Origin: JBHHYR01 sp046757585
GTDB taxonomy: Bacteria > Desulfobacterota > Binatia > HRBIN30
NCBI GenBank assembly: GCA_046757585.1
Contig: JBHHYR010000090.1
Location: forward strand, 1-14,524
Direction: 5' to 3'
Length of the DNA: 14,524 bases
How positions within the stretch are numbered: the stretch's first letter is position 1; each line of letters begins with the position of its first letter. Below the pieces are notes generated by a model. That model had not been told where the DNA came from, did not search any database, and worked only from the letters and a program-made list of their open reading frames with translations. The position numbers and the translations under genes were made by a program. Shown here one piece after another: positions 14,380 to 14,524 of the stretch.

Positions 14380-14451
14380 AACGTGGCACTAGAAATTACA
14401 GCGCGGTGAGCCCCCCGCAAACGGCGGAGAAGGTGCATCGTGCGAGCAGCG

Positions 14452-14524
14452 CGGGGCGTGGCGCAGACTGGTAGCGCACTCGCTTGGGGTGCGAGTGGTC
14501 GTGGGTTCAAATCCCGCCGCCCCG
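14452..14524 (+). tRNA. tRNA-Pro (anticodon GGG), 3' end cut by window
   Basis: The cloverleaf folds well. The acceptor CGGGGCG pairs with CGCCCCG (14518-14524), the D stem is GCGC/GCGC, the anticodon stem is CTCGC/GCGAG with loop TTGGGGT, and the T stem GTGGG/CCCGC (one G-T pair) has loop TTCAAAT. The anticodon GGG at 14486-14488 reads CCC/CCU, so proline; a C1-G72 pair is normal for bacterial tRNA-Pro. The window ends at base 72, so the discriminator and any encoded CCA are outside. Confidence 0.93.

Noticed and set aside
1..14524. CRISPR array, insertion sequence, phage or toxin-antitoxin module
   Set aside because: There are no regularly spaced direct repeats, no transposase or integrase, and no recognisable toxin pair; gene content is that of an ordinary chromosome.

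Overview
This GC-rich bacterial window is almost fully packed with genes and carries no visible mobile element, CRISPR array or rRNA. The core is a translation cluster in the order tRNA-Val, thrS, rpmI, rplT, pheS, pheT, ihfA, merR. This order, with an IHF-alpha gene and an adjacent MerR-type regulator behind pheT, is typical of Proteobacteria and of the former Deltaproteobacteria (Desulfobacterota, Myxococcota and relatives such as Binatota). I infer a deltaproteobacterium-like organism, but no marker here fixes the lineage.

Left part (1-5422): the 3' end of a MurG-like glycosyltransferase gene cut by the window edge; a convergent DUF488 gene; a dodecin-like flavin-binding protein gene; a metallo-beta-lactamase-fold hydrolase with a winged-helix tail; a minus-strand 1-Cys peroxiredoxin; a divergently oriented secreted DsbA-type thiol oxidoreductase; and a nitronate monooxygenase. 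Several of these are redox, flavin or detoxification genes, with reasonable promoter candidates in the divergent gap between peroxiredoxin and DsbA.

Middle (5615-6898): a minus-strand AI-2E family membrane protein, then a gap of about 225 bases holding the start regions of the translation cluster.

Right part (6899-14524): tRNA-Val(GAC), threonyl-tRNA synthetase, ribosomal proteins L35 and L20, both phenylalanyl-tRNA synthetase subunits, IHF-alpha, a MerR-type regulator overlapping ihfA, a small winged-helix-like protein, and tRNA-Pro(GGG), which runs off the right edge just before its discriminator base and CCA. The most notable feature is that infC (translation factor IF3), normally between thrS and rpmI, is absent: only 17 bases separate those genes. 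The rpmI-rplT and rplT-pheS gaps are unusually long for this cluster and contain strong GC-rich hairpins, which could be regulatory.

No gap exceeds 300 bases. The largest (3293-3521, 5423-5614, 6674-6898) hold promoter candidates or inverted repeats, described below. I see no clearly new multi-gene system; the findings are departures from familiar arrangements.
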